9,465 bases of DNA from JASFQI01 sp050115555 (GCA_050115555.1 JASFQI010000188.1:1-9465); one strand, 5' to 3'. Positions 1 to 6,595 are shown, numbered from the stretch's first letter. Notes: generated from the sequence alone by a model not told the origin. Numbers and translations: made by a program.

Positions 1-744
1 GGGCTCGCCGCCATCAAGGACGAGACCCGGAAGATGGGGAAGATGACCTATGCCGAGTACGTCACCTTCGGCATGCTGCTCCTGATCCTCTTCCTCTGGA
101 TCATTGGGGGCGAAGAACTTGGGCTTGGCGGTCCGTCTCTCCTTGCCCTCCTGATCCCGGTGGTCTTTCGGACCACGGACTGGAAAAAGATCCTGAACGG
201 GATCTCCTGGGATGCATGGTTCATGTACTGCGGCGCGCTCACCCTGGGTGCCCTTCTCAAGGAAAGCGGCGCAGCCATGTGGCTCGCGCAGACCTTCCTG
301 AAGATCCTGAGTGCGGTGGGCATGAGCAGCGGGTTCGGCCTCTGGGTGGGCCTGAGCGGGCTCTCCGGCCTGATGACGAACTTCATGTCGGATGCCGGGA
401 CTACGGCGCTCCTGGGTCCCATCGTCATCCCCATGGGCATCATGACCGGTGTACCGGGAGAGCCCTGGGCCGTGGGCCTGGCCGTGGCGTTTGCCACGAG
501 CTTTGCCCACTTCCTGATCGTGGGGACCCCGAATAACGCCATTGTGTACGGCCTGGGCGTCTACCCGGACACGGGCGAAAAGATGATCCATCCCATGGAT
601 TTCATCAAGTACGGATTCGTGCTCTGGGTCCTGTGCATGCTCGTCATGTGGGTCATCGGATTCCTTGGAATCTACAATCTCGTGGGGTTCCCCGAAGGAA
701 TCCTGGAAACCGCGCAAGGCGTGATGCAGAGCGGAGTACAGTAG
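1..744 (+). CDS. SLC13/DASS-family anion symporter, C-terminal part
   Basis: The reading frame is open from the first base, so the start lies outside the window; 247 residues are visible. This is an inner-membrane secondary transporter of the divalent anion:Na+ symporter family, whose members move dicarboxylates, sulfate or related anions; the substrate cannot be read here. Several hydrophobic segments are visible, the first around residues 20-55 and the last around 205-230. Two family landmarks support the call: a T-N-F-M-S-D-A-G-T-T-A-L-L-G-P segment (bases about 376-420), matching the second SNT-type ion-binding loop, and a later A-H-F-L-I-V-G-T-P-N-N-A-I-V-Y-G segment (about 502-552), matching the conserved TP-x-NAIV region near the family C-terminus. 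The usual Ser-Asn-Thr triplet reads Ser-Asp-Ala here. The stop falls at 742-744, at the foot of a hairpin. The frame is intact, and no link to the downstream regulon can be shown because its promoter is out of view. Confidence 0.88.
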   Translation, partial: GLAAIKDETRKMGKMTYAEYVTFGMLLLILFLWIIGGEELGLGGPSLLALLIPVVFRTTDWKKILNGISWDAWFMYCGALTLGALLKESGAAMWLAQTFLKILSAVGMSSGFGLWVGLSGLSGLMTNFMSDAGTTALLGPIVIPMGIMTGVPGEPWAVGLAVAFATSFAHFLIVGTPNNAIVYGLGVYPDTGEKMIHPMDFIKYGFVLWVLCMLVMWVIGFLGIYNLVGFPEGILETAQGVMQSGVQ

Positions 745-795
745 ACAGGTTGGGTTCGGGGGCGCTAAGGCGCCCCTGTACTCATTGAACCTGTC
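744..795 (+). terminator. Compound stem-loop after the symporter gene
   Basis: Two nested perfect inverted repeats follow the stop codon. The inner 7-bp GC-rich stem pairs 759-765 with 770-776 around a TAAG loop. The outer 8-bp stem pairs GACAGGTT at 744-751 with AACCTGTC at 788-795. The position suggests transcription termination or 3'-end protection of the symporter mRNA. No T-run follows directly, so it is not a textbook intrinsic terminator. Confidence 0.4.
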
Positions 796-801
796 CAATC
801 A

Positions 802-829
802 TTTTACACCGTGTAAAAGTTTTCGACAT
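802..829 (+). promoter_or_regulatory. Palindromic activator-site candidate, copy 1
   Basis: TTTTACAC (802-809), one base, GTGTAAAA (811-818) is a perfect 8-bp inverted repeat. Five bases later comes CGACAT (824-829). The order and spacing recur at 4690-4716 and, with two mismatches, at 7806-7832. It is probably a dimeric regulator site, plausibly the upstream activating site of the NtrC-type regulator encoded at 3241-4677; that link is inferred. The rest of the 745-1122 gap holds the hairpin before this site, the -24/-12 promoter at 1037-1053 and a leader; I see no supported gene in it. Confidence 0.6.
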
Positions 830-1036
830 GTCATCGGGGACCTTCATCGGTGCATTGTCAGCCAATGGATCTGCTATTCTATCTCCCGGCGTGCCTGTTC
901 CAGCGGGTGAGGGATCCCGAAATTACAAGGTATTCTGGTTGTCTGACTATCCGTGGCGCTTCCTGAACCCTTTCCTGCCGCAACCGGGGAGGGGCACGCA
1001 AACATGGTATGTTCAGAGCGTCGAACCCTGTCTATG

Positions 1037-1053
1037 TCGGCTCGGATTTTGCA
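1037..1053 (+). promoter_or_regulatory. Sigma-54 (-24/-12) promoter of the lone receiver gene
   Basis: GG at 1039-1040 and GC at 1051-1052 are separated by exactly ten bases, inside TCGGCTCG-N4-TTGCA. Against the consensus YTGGCACGNNNNTTGCW, only the second and sixth positions differ. Transcription would start near 1064, leaving a leader of about 59 bases. The palindrome centred at 810 lies about 229 bases upstream, farther than in the other two gaps. A poorer alternative at 927-942 has GG at 929-930 but TTGT in place of TTGC; it lies 119 bases from the palindrome. Confidence 0.5.
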
Positions 1054-1122
1054 GAATGAAGCGTGTACGCCTTGCCCCGGCAAGGGGAGGCCTGCATGCA
1101 ATCCCCGAAAAGGAGCAATCCA

Positions 1123-1560
1123 ATGGACGTGAGTCAACCTGTGGTGATGCTGGTCGACGATGAAGTCCCTTTTGTGGAGACGACCACCAAACGGCTGGAA
1201 AAAAGGAAGCTGAATATCCTTCAAGCCTTCAATGGCCAGGAAGCCCTCGAAAAGCTCGCGAAGCACCGGAACGTGGATGTGATTATCCTTGATGTGAAGA
1301 TGCCGGGAATGGACGGTATCGAGACCCTCCAGGAGATCAAAAAAGCTTCTCCCCTGACCGAGGTCGTTATGCTGACCGGGCATGCCACAGTGGAATCGGC
1401 CATTGAGGGCATGAAGCTCGGGGCATACGATTACCTTATGAAGCCCTGCGAGATCGAAAACCTCGTACAGAAGGTTCAGGAAGCCACCCAGAAGAAACGC
1501 GATCATGAGGAGAAAATTCGAGAGGCCAAGGTACGGGAGGCCCTGGCAGAGCACGGCTAG
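1123..1560 (+). CDS. Stand-alone response-regulator receiver (CheY-like) protein
   Basis: This 145-residue cytoplasmic protein consists of one receiver domain and a charged C-terminal helix, with no output domain. The acidic pair Asp12-Asp13, phospho-acceptor Asp57 (in L-D-V-K-M-P-G-M-D-G), Thr85 and Lys107 (in M-K-P) are all present, so it should be phosphorylated normally. The tail, from about residue 118, is rich in Lys, Arg and Glu and could form a coiled helix. Start choice: ATG 1123 has AGGAG at 1111-1115 and begins just before the first receiver strand; an in-frame GTG at 1063 would overlap the predicted transcript start. The gene has its own -24/-12 promoter and a terminator, so it appears monocistronic. 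It may relay or drain phosphate for the kinase encoded next door, but its partner is unknown. Confidence 0.9.
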   Translation: MDVSQPVVMLVDDEVPFVETTTKRLEKRKLNILQAFNGQEALEKLAKHRNVDVIILDVKMPGMDGIETLQEIKKASPLTEVVMLTGHATVESAIEGMKLGAYDYLMKPCEIENLVQKVQEATQKKRDHEEKIREAKVREALAEHG

Positions 1561-1633
1561 CCGGAAGGACGGCATCGGCTTCTCCTGCGTGGCCTCCATT
1601 TTCCAACCATGAAGAAACGCCTTTTCACCCCAC

Positions 1634-1678
1634 GAAGCGCCTGGACGCTCTCTTCGCGGAGCCTGGGCGCTTCTTTTT
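1634..1678 (+). terminator. Rho-independent terminator after the receiver gene
   Basis: GAAGCGCC at 1634-1641 pairs perfectly with GGCGCTTC at 1666-1673 and is followed at once by five T (1674-1678). The interior can add a short GCTC/GAGC stem (1647-1650 with 1658-1661). This is a classical intrinsic terminator separating the receiver gene from the kinase-activator operon. Confidence 0.88.
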
Positions 1679-1769
1679 GTACGTCTCCTGCGGGATACCC
1701 TGAGAAAGGAAGGAGTTCACGGACGGCAGCTCTCGGGCGCCGGACCTCGTGAATCCAGGCGAAAGAGCC

Positions 1770-3248
1770 ATGTGGGAACGTATCAGCCTCCGCTCGCGCA
1801 TCTACATACTGCTGGCTGCCCTCGTGTGCATCTCCTTTGCAGGGGGGTTGGTCACGGTCTGGTACACCTACCGCATGGAAGGACTCCTCTCCGAGGTCAT
1901 CGAGCGAAACGTGGCCGCTTTTCAGGCGGCCGAGGCCCTGGAAACCGCGCTGGTCAACCAGAAAGGGTTCGTGTCCTACTACTTCCTGGACGGGGATCCG
2001 GACTGGCTCCGGCAGCTCGGAAAGTACCGGCAGATCTTTGACGAGAAGCTCGCTGAAGCCCGCTCCCTGGTCGATACGAAACGCCAGGAAGACGCCATCG
2101 ACCTCATTGAGGCCCGGTACCGGCGTTACATCACGACCAAGGACGAGGTGATCGCCCTGTACAAGGCGGGCCGGCGTGAGGAGGGAGCACGGCTCCACAA
2201 GGAGGTGCGCGAGATCTTCTTCGAGACCGTGGACGTGTGCCGCAACTACAAGGACCTCCACAAGCAGCGCATCAGAGAGGCTCGAGCCCACAGTTACAAC
2301 GAAGCCTACAGGCTGCGGCTCATGGCAGGGGGCGGCATGATCACGGCCTTCCTTCTGGGCCTGGTCCTCGTCTTCTTTCTTGTGCACAACATCCTGAGCC
2401 CCGTGCGCCGCCTGGCCCTCGAGGCGAACCGGGAAGGGGAGGCGGCTCGATCCCCGGACGAGGTCCAGTCGCTGAGCCGCAGCGTCCATGAGTTGATCGA
2501 AGAGTACGATCAGACTCACTCCGAGCTTGAAAAAAGCCGGGAAAGCCTGGTGCAGGCCGAAAAGCTTGCGCTCGTAGGCAAGCTTGCCGCCGGCGTAGCG
2601 CACAGCATACGCAACCCCCTCACCTCTGTAAACATGCGCTTGTTCTCCCTTGCCCGCACCCTGCAGCTTCAGGGATCCCAGCAAGACGACTTCGAGGTGA
2701 TTGCGGAGGAGATCCGGCACATCGACACGATCGTTCAGAACTTCCTGGAGTTCTCGCGTCGGCCCAAGCTCCGAATGCAGCGGGTCAACCCTTCGGAAAT
2801 TGTGGACATGACGATCCAGCTCCTCCACCACCGCCTCAAATCCTACGACGTGGAGGTTCGTGTGGAGCGAAAGCTCCCCCTGCCCGACGTTCACGCCGAC
2901 CCGGAACAGATGAAAGAGGTCCTGGTGAACCTCATCATCAATGCCTGCGAGGCCATGGATCAAGGCGGACGCATTGTCATTTCCGAGGAAACCGCCGTGC
3001 ATTCCAAGTCGGGCAGGCAGGTCGTTCACATCCACGTGAACGACAGCGGACCCGGCATCCCAATCCCGGTTCGTGAAAAAGTACTCCAGCCCTTTTTCAC
3101 GACCAAGGACGAAGGAACCGGGTTGGGCCTGAGCATCGCCGTTCGCATCCTCGAGGAGCACGGGGGTGGGCTGTCCCTTGCCACCACCGAGGAAGAAGGC
3201 ACCACTTTCACCATCACCCTACCGCTTGGAGAAACCGTCCATGAGTAG
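1770..3248 (+). CDS. Membrane sensor histidine kinase, NtrB/ZraS-like
   Basis: From ATG 1770 the protein has 492 residues. In order: membrane segment about 11-33; helical periplasmic region about 36-185 resembling CHASE3 or four-helix-bundle sensors (Q-K-G-F-V-S-Y-Y-F-L-D-G-D-P near 64-77); second membrane segment about 186-207; short HAMP-like linker about 208-248 (Pro211, Asp-Glu-Val 230-232); helical link; HisKA with phospho-acceptor His278; and an ATPase domain with N-box Asn391, G1 D-S-G-P-G-I (425-430), F-box near 442-443 and G2 G-T-G-L-G-L (449-454). It should autophosphorylate and pass phosphate to the activator whose gene overlaps its last eight bases. The H-box reads H-S-I-R-N-P, with Ser where Glu or Asp is usual. 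A GTG at 1749 would add seven residues; neither start has a strong ribosome site, so the start is uncertain. No -24/-12 or convincing sigma-70 promoter is seen upstream. The signal is unknown. Confidence 0.9.
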   Translation: MWERISLRSRIYILLAALVCISFAGGLVTVWYTYRMEGLLSEVIERNVAAFQAAEALETALVNQKGFVSYYFLDGDPDWLRQLGKYRQIFDEKLAEARSLVDTKRQEDAIDLIEARYRRYITTKDEVIALYKAGRREEGARLHKEVREIFFETVDVCRNYKDLHKQRIREARAHSYNEAYRLRLMAGGGMITAFLLGLVLVFFLVHNILSPVRRLALEANREGEAARSPDEVQSLSRSVHELIEEYDQTHSELEKSRESLVQAEKLALVGKLAAGVAHSIRNPLTSVNMRLFSLARTLQLQGSQQDDFEVIAEEIRHIDTIVQNFLEFSRRPKLRMQRVNPSEIVDMTIQLLHHRLKSYDVEVRVERKLPLPDVHADPEQMKEVLVNLIINACEAMDQGGRIVISEETAVHSKSGRQVVHIHVNDSGPGIPIPVREKVLQPFFTTKDEGTGLGLSIAVRILEEHGGGLSLATTEEEGTTFTITLPLGETVHE

Positions 3249-4677
3249 CATCCTGATCATCGATGACGACGACCAGCTTCGGCGAAGCTTTGAAAAACTC
3301 CTTCGCGAGGAAGGCTATGACGTACGAAGCGCCGCTTCGGGCGAAACCGGGCTGCAACAGGTCCGCAAAGAGATGCCCGACCTCGTCATGCTTGACATGC
3401 GACTTCCGGGCATGAACGGGTTCGAGACCTTCAAGCTCCTGCACGAGATGGACCCCAAGCTGCCCGTGATCATGATGACCGCATACGGCACGACCGACAC
3501 GGCCATCGAGGCCACGAAAATGGGCGCCCACGATTACATTCTGAAGCCCTTTGACATTCCCGAGATGCTCAAGGTCATTCGGCAGGCCCAGGAGGCCGGC
3601 CGGTTCATGCGTTCACGGGTGGACATGAACGGGACACCCGATGCATCGGCGGGCGAGGCGATCATCGGTCGCAGCCGGGCCATGCAGGATGTCTACAAAG
3701 CGATCGGCCGTGTATCTCCCACCGAGGCCACGGTACTGATTCGAGGAGAGTCGGGCACCGGCAAGGAACTGGTGGCCCGGGCGATCTACCAGCACAGCCT
3801 TCGTGCCCAACGCCCGTTCCTGGTCATCAACTGCGTGGCCATTCCCGAGAACCTTCTGGAGAGCGAGCTCTTCGGATTCGAAAAGGGGGCGTTCACCGGG
3901 GCCAGTCACCGACGTGTGGGTAAAATCGAGCAGGCGAATCGGGGAACCGTCTTCCTGGACGAGATCGGGGATATGCCGTTCACCATCCAGTCCAAAATTC
4001 TTCGACTGCTCCAGGAAAAGAGCATTGAACGACTCGGAGGCCGGGAGACCATTCCCGTGGACGTGCGCATCATCGCCGCCACGAATCGGGATCTGGAACG
4101 AGCCCTTGAGGAAAGCCGCTTCCGCGAGGACCTTTACTACCGATTGAAAGTGGTCACGATCTGGCTGCCCCCCCTGAGGGAGCGAGTGGACGACATCCCT
4201 TCCCTGTCCGAATATTTTCTCTCGCGTCATGCGGCTGAAGCACAGGTGGAAACGCCCGTGCTCACCGAGGAGGCCAAAGAGGTGCTCAAGACTTACTCCT
4301 GGCCGGGAAACGTCCGAGAACTGGGAAACACACTTCAAAAAGCCATCATATTCAACCGGGGGGCTCCCATTCGTCCCGAGGACGTGAGCCAGGCCATCAG
4401 TGACCGAAACGAAAGACGAAGGCCACCCGGCGATCCGGAGAAGGAGATCCGTAAGTGGGTCAACGATGCCCTCCAGGGCAGCCCCCAGGAGCACCTTTTC
4501 GATCGATTCATGGATCGATTCGCCAGCATCCTGATCAGTGAAGCCCTGCTCGTCACGGGCGGAAACCGCTCCAAAGCGGCAAGGCTCCTGGGGCTCTCCC
4601 GCCCCACTCTCCACTCCAAGATCGAAAAATACCACCTTCGATTCGAGACCTCGATCAAGGAGGAAGCCGCAGAATAA
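3241..4677 (+). CDS. NtrC-family sigma-54-dependent response regulator
   Basis: This 478-residue protein has the full three-domain plan. The receiver (about 1-118) has acidic residues Asp8-Asp10, phospho-acceptor Asp52, Thr80 and Lys102. The AAA+ domain (about 141-375) has Walker A G-E-S-G-T-G-K-E (169-176), the sigma-54-contacting loop G-A-F-T-G-A (216-221), Walker B ending F-L-D-E (238-241), and R-F-R-E-D-L-Y-Y-R-L (293-302) with candidate arginine fingers. A Fis-type helix-turn-helix (about 436-467) has N-R-S-K-A-A-R-L-L-G-L-S-R-P-T-L. On phosphorylation such proteins oligomerise and use ATP to open sigma-54 promoters. ATG 3241 overlaps the kinase stop by eight bases and follows a GGAG, which indicates translational coupling. 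Intact GAFTGA and Walker motifs, plus -24/-12 promoters in the window, make it the natural candidate for controlling them; this is inferred from proximity. Confidence 0.95.
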   Translation: MSSILIIDDDDQLRRSFEKLLREEGYDVRSAASGETGLQQVRKEMPDLVMLDMRLPGMNGFETFKLLHEMDPKLPVIMMTAYGTTDTAIEATKMGAHDYILKPFDIPEMLKVIRQAQEAGRFMRSRVDMNGTPDASAGEAIIGRSRAMQDVYKAIGRVSPTEATVLIRGESGTGKELVARAIYQHSLRAQRPFLVINCVAIPENLLESELFGFEKGAFTGASHRRVGKIEQANRGTVFLDEIGDMPFTIQSKILRLLQEKSIERLGGRETIPVDVRIIAATNRDLERALEESRFREDLYYRLKVVTIWLPPLRERVDDIPSLSEYFLSRHAAEAQVETPVLTEEAKEVLKTYSWPGNVRELGNTLQKAIIFNRGAPIRPEDVSQAISDRNERRRPPGDPEKEIRKWVNDALQGSPQEHLFDRFMDRFASILISEALLVTGGNRSKAARLLGLSRPTLHSKIEKYHLRFETSIKEEAAE

Positions 4678-4689
4678 GCGTGAAATTCC

Positions 4690-4716
4690 TTTACAGGCTG
4701 TAAAACCCCTCGACAT
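4690..4716 (+). promoter_or_regulatory. Palindromic activator-site candidate, copy 2
   Basis: TTTACAG (4690-4696), one base, CTGTAAA (4698-4704) is a perfect 7-bp inverted repeat. With A4705, five bases and CGACAT (4711-4716), it matches copy 1 at 802-829 in core and spacing while the intervening bases differ. It starts 13 bases after the activator stop codon, and its centre is 116 bases upstream of the -24 GG of the sigma-54 promoter at 4811-4827, a normal enhancer distance. No T-run follows, so a terminator is unlikely. Confidence 0.68.
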
Positions 4717-4772
4717 CCCTGGTCCGGTTTCGAGGCGTACCACTATCCTGCCTAGGGCAACAACGCCAATTA

Positions 4773-4785
4773 AATCAGTGCATTC
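4773..4785 (+). promoter_or_regulatory. Weak IHF-like site between activator site and promoter
   Basis: The AATCAG-N4-TTC segment matches the IHF consensus WATCAANNNNTTR except at two positions, and an AT-rich patch lies just upstream. IHF bending commonly helps sigma-54 activators reach the promoter. The site lies about 34 bases upstream of the -24 GG, almost the same place as the candidate at 7890-7902. On its own the match is weak. Confidence 0.2.
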
Positions 4786-4810
4786 CAAATCCATCCTTTG
4801 GCAGGTGTGC

Positions 4811-4827
4811 CTGGCACACGGGTTGCT
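4811..4827 (+). promoter_or_regulatory. Sigma-54 (-24/-12) promoter of the STAS/CBS-ACT/USP operon
   Basis: CTGGCAC, five bases, TTGCT: GG at 4813-4814 and GC at 4825-4826 are exactly ten bases apart. Only the G after TGGCAC differs from YTGGCACGNNNNTTGCW. Transcription should start near 4838, giving a leader of about 125 bases before the ATG at 4963. This is the best promoter in the window. Confidence 0.85.
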
Positions 4828-4862
4828 TTCAAAATGAGAAGGCTCCTTTTGAATGGCGCAAA

Positions 4863-4919
4863 CCCGCTGCCGGCCTGAATCAGGCAAAGGAAAGCCCTTC
4901 GATGAACAGCCACAGCGGG
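4863..4919 (+). other. Foldable leader region in the sigma-54 transcript
   Basis: CCCGCTG (4863-4869) can pair with CAGCGGG (4913-4919), closing a region that contains a small perfect hairpin, GCCTG (4873-4877) with CAGGC (4881-4885), and a possible 4-bp AAGG/CCTT stem (4887-4890 with 4896-4899). It ends about 30 bases before the ribosome site of the 4963 gene. It may affect mRNA stability or translation. It matches no riboswitch class I recognise. Confidence 0.35.
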
Positions 4920-4962
4920 AAGCGGAATGCACGAGCAAGTCCTTTTCGCAGGAGGGAACCCC

Positions 4963-5298
4963 ATGGAACAAGGCTTCCGCATACTGATTCACCGAAACGA
5001 CGACCGCCTGCATGTCAAGATGATAGGGTACTTCGACGAAAGCGCAGCACGTAAACTGGTCGGTCTCCTGGAAAGCTACGCCAACAAGTTTTCCATCGTT
5101 TTCCTTCACACCAACGGCCTTCAGTCGCCGGTCCCTTCCAGTCTCGAGGCGTGCCGCCGTACGCTTCGGCGCGTGAACTGGAAATCTACCCGTCTGGTGG
5201 CGACAGGGACCTATGGGGACACACTGGTTCCGGGCCCTGCCTCCATTCGCATCGAAGGCCCTTTCCAGGGTACCCAGACCCGGGCGGCGACGGGCTGA
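4963..5298 (+). CDS. Small STAS-like protein of unknown function
   Basis: The 111-residue product is probably cytoplasmic, with no signal peptide or membrane segment. Residues about 5-55 follow the pattern of a STAS/anti-anti-sigma fold: an N-terminal strand (F-R-I-L-I-H), L-H-V-K-M-I-G-Y-F-D-E-S-A-A like the usual L-x-G-x-F-D/L-D strand-turn-helix, an amphipathic helix (K-L-V-G-L-L-E-S-Y-A), then the strand I-V-F-L-H-T-N-G-L. The position where classical anti-anti-sigma proteins have a phosphorylatable Ser after Asp is not conserved (Thr50-Asn51-Gly52), so regulated phosphorylation is doubtful. The start at ATG 4963 is supported by GGAGGG at 4951-4956; an upstream in-frame ATG at 4927 has no comparable site. 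It is the first gene after the sigma-54 promoter at 4811-4827 and probably co-transcribed with the CBS-ACT gene 74 bases downstream. The fold call is tentative; the gene itself is well supported. Confidence 0.75.
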   Translation: MEQGFRILIHRNDDRLHVKMIGYFDESAARKLVGLLESYANKFSIVFLHTNGLQSPVPSSLEACRRTLRRVNWKSTRLVATGTYGDTLVPGPASIRIEGPFQGTQTRAATG

Positions 5299-5372
5299 AA
5301 GGAACGTCTTTGCCACGGATAAAGCAAAACCCTTGAGTCCGTACCACACTACGCTGCAAAAGGAGGATCACC

Positions 5373-6050
5373 ATGTTGGTCAAGAATTGGATGAACAAGG
5401 ATATCATCACCGTTGATGCAAACGAGTCGATGCTCGATGCAATCAACCTTTTAAAAAAGCATGATGTCCTCATGCTCCCGGTCATGCGCAACGGGGAGCT
5501 GGTAGGGGTAGTGACGGACAGAGACCTCAAGCGGGCCTCCGCCTCGGATGCCACGACGCTGGAAGTACACGAACTCCTCTACATTCTGTCCAAGATCAAG
5601 ATCAAGGACATCATGAGCCGTCCCGTCATCACAGTGCCCTTTGACTATACCCTGGAAGAAACGGCCGAAATTCTTCTCAACCACAAGATCTCGAGCGCCC
5701 CTGTGGTGGACCACGATGGTCAGCTGATCGGAACGATCACGCAGACCGACCTTTTCAGGGCCATGCTGTCGGTCACAGGGTTGAAAAAGCGTGGTGTACA
5801 GTTCGCCTTCCAGCTCGAAGACAGACCCGGCTCCATCAAGGAAGTCGCCGATATCATTCGCAAGTACGGCGGCCGCATTGCGAGCATCATGTCATCTTAC
5901 GAGCAGAGCCCCGAGGGTCAAAGGCGGGCTTACATCCGAATGTACGGCGTGGACCGAAGCCAATTGACCGAGCTCATCAAGGAACTCAAGGCAAAGGCCA
6001 CACTCCTTTACATGGTAGACCATCGGGAGAACCGGCGTGAAATCTATTAG
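5373..6050 (+). CDS. CBS-CBS-ACT protein, AcuB-like (copy A)
   Basis: This 225-residue cytoplasmic protein contains a CBS pair (Bateman module, about 1-135) followed by an ACT domain (about 141-215), the architecture of AcuB. CBS pairs usually bind adenine nucleotides; each repeat keeps a T-x-x-D nucleotide-contact motif (Thr48-Asp51 and Thr123-Asp126). The ACT domain begins with F-A-F-Q-L-E-D-R-P-G-S-I and has the Gly-rich turn Y-G-G-R-I typical of amino-acid-binding ACT domains. It could integrate adenylate charge with a small ligand and act through an unknown partner. AGGAGG at 5361-5366 fixes ATG 5373. It lies in the operon starting at 4963 and has a paralogue of about 64% identity (hand count, no gaps) at 6596-7276, with a USP gene between the two. 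AcuB is linked to acetoin use in Bacillus, but no acetoin genes are seen here, so the symbol is not transferred. Confidence 0.92.
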   Translation: MLVKNWMNKDIITVDANESMLDAINLLKKHDVLMLPVMRNGELVGVVTDRDLKRASASDATTLEVHELLYILSKIKIKDIMSRPVITVPFDYTLEETAEILLNHKISSAPVVDHDGQLIGTITQTDLFRAMLSVTGLKKRGVQFAFQLEDRPGSIKEVADIIRKYGGRIASIMSSYEQSPEGQRRAYIRMYGVDRSQLTELIKELKAKATLLYMVDHRENRREIY

Positions 6051-6061
6051 CACGGGGTATG

Positions 6062-6075
6062 CCGCCTGAAGGCGG
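6062..6075 (+). other. Small intercistronic hairpin
   Basis: CCGCC (6062-6066) and GGCGG (6071-6075) form a 5-bp GC stem with a TGAA loop, 11 bases after the copy-A stop. No T-run follows, so it is more likely an mRNA-processing or stability structure than a terminator. It may be chance. Confidence 0.3.
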
Positions 6076-6119
6076 ACCTCCGTCCTCGGCCGCTGAACGC
6101 AATCTTGGAGGATGCGCAC

Positions 6120-6539
6120 TTGTTCGAAAACATCCTTGTACCGACCGATCTTCAGGAAAAAAGTCAGGCGGCGCTGAATATCGCCGTTCGAATGGCCCTT
6201 CGTGACCCCGGTCGCATATGGATGCTCCATGTGATCGAAACCATCGACGACACCGCCGAAGGCGAGTTCGATGCGTTTTACGAGAAGCTGCGGGCGAGGG
6301 CTCTCAAGAAGATGGACGACATGATCGCCTTTCATGCCGACAAGCCCGTGCACATCGAGGGCGAAATTGCCTATGGCAAAAGGGTGCAGAAAATTGTAGA
6401 CTTCGCCAGGGAAAAGGATGTGGATCTGATCATTCTGCCTTCCCACAGAATCGACTGGGCAAATCCTGCAGAAGGATGGGCCACTATCAGCTATCGGGTG
6501 GCGATTCTTGCCCCCTGCCACGTCATGATGGTGAAGTAG
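6120..6539 (+). CDS. Single-domain universal stress protein (USP), non-canonical
   Basis: The 139-residue product has a Usp fold: N-terminal strand I-L-V-P-T-D (5-10), helix with A-L-N-I-A (18-22), strand M-L-H-V-I (35-39), D-L-I-I-L-P-S-H (102-109) and the final strand C-H-V-M-M-V-K (133-139). ATP-binding Usp proteins carry G-x2-G-x9-G-S/T before the last strand. Here the region reads P-S-H-R-I-D-W-A-N-P-A-E-G-W-A-T, so the two leading glycines are missing, which suggests a UspA-like form that does not bind ATP. The start is TTG at 6120: GGAGG at 6107-6111 is eight bases upstream and translation then begins M-F-E-N-I-L-V-P, the usual Usp N-terminus. A TTG at 6105 would overlap that ribosome site. 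It sits between the two CBS-ACT paralogues in one apparent operon. Partner and signal are unknown. Confidence 0.88.
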   Translation: MFENILVPTDLQEKSQAALNIAVRMALRDPGRIWMLHVIETIDDTAEGEFDAFYEKLRARALKKMDDMIAFHADKPVHIEGEIAYGKRVQKIVDFAREKDVDLIILPSHRIDWANPAEGWATISYRVAILAPCHVMMVK

Positions 6540-6595
6540 TGCCCATCCGGAAACGCTTTTCGGGCATATTCGAGCTTGAGTAAGGAGGGCGAACC

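Noticed and set aside
857..885. Possible sigma-70 promoter (TTGTCA, 17 bases, TCTATC)
   Set aside because: The -35 is fair but the -10 matches at only three of six positions, while a good -24/-12 promoter lies downstream.
828..1163. Open frame of 111 codons in the gap before the receiver gene
   Set aside because: No ribosome site; it begins inside the palindromic element, runs across the -24/-12 promoter and overlaps the receiver gene in another frame.
1609..1752. Small frame of about 47 codons starting M-K-K-R-L
   Set aside because: It lies across the intrinsic terminator, has no ribosome site and a low-complexity Ser/Arg composition.
1557..3161. Long minus-strand open frame opposite the histidine kinase, and similar ones opposite 3613-5349 and 8387-9349
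   Set aside because: They mirror well-supported + strand genes, show no recognisable domains and are a usual by-product of GC-rich coding sequence.
4690..4704. Palindrome read as a terminator hairpin for the activator gene
   Set aside because: There is only one base between the arms and no T-run after it; the same element occurs upstream of other genes with conserved flanking CGACAT.
5301..5313. Possible -24/-12 promoter before the first CBS-ACT gene
   Set aside because: GG and GC are nine rather than ten bases apart and the -24 box is otherwise poor; the gene is better explained as part of the upstream operon.
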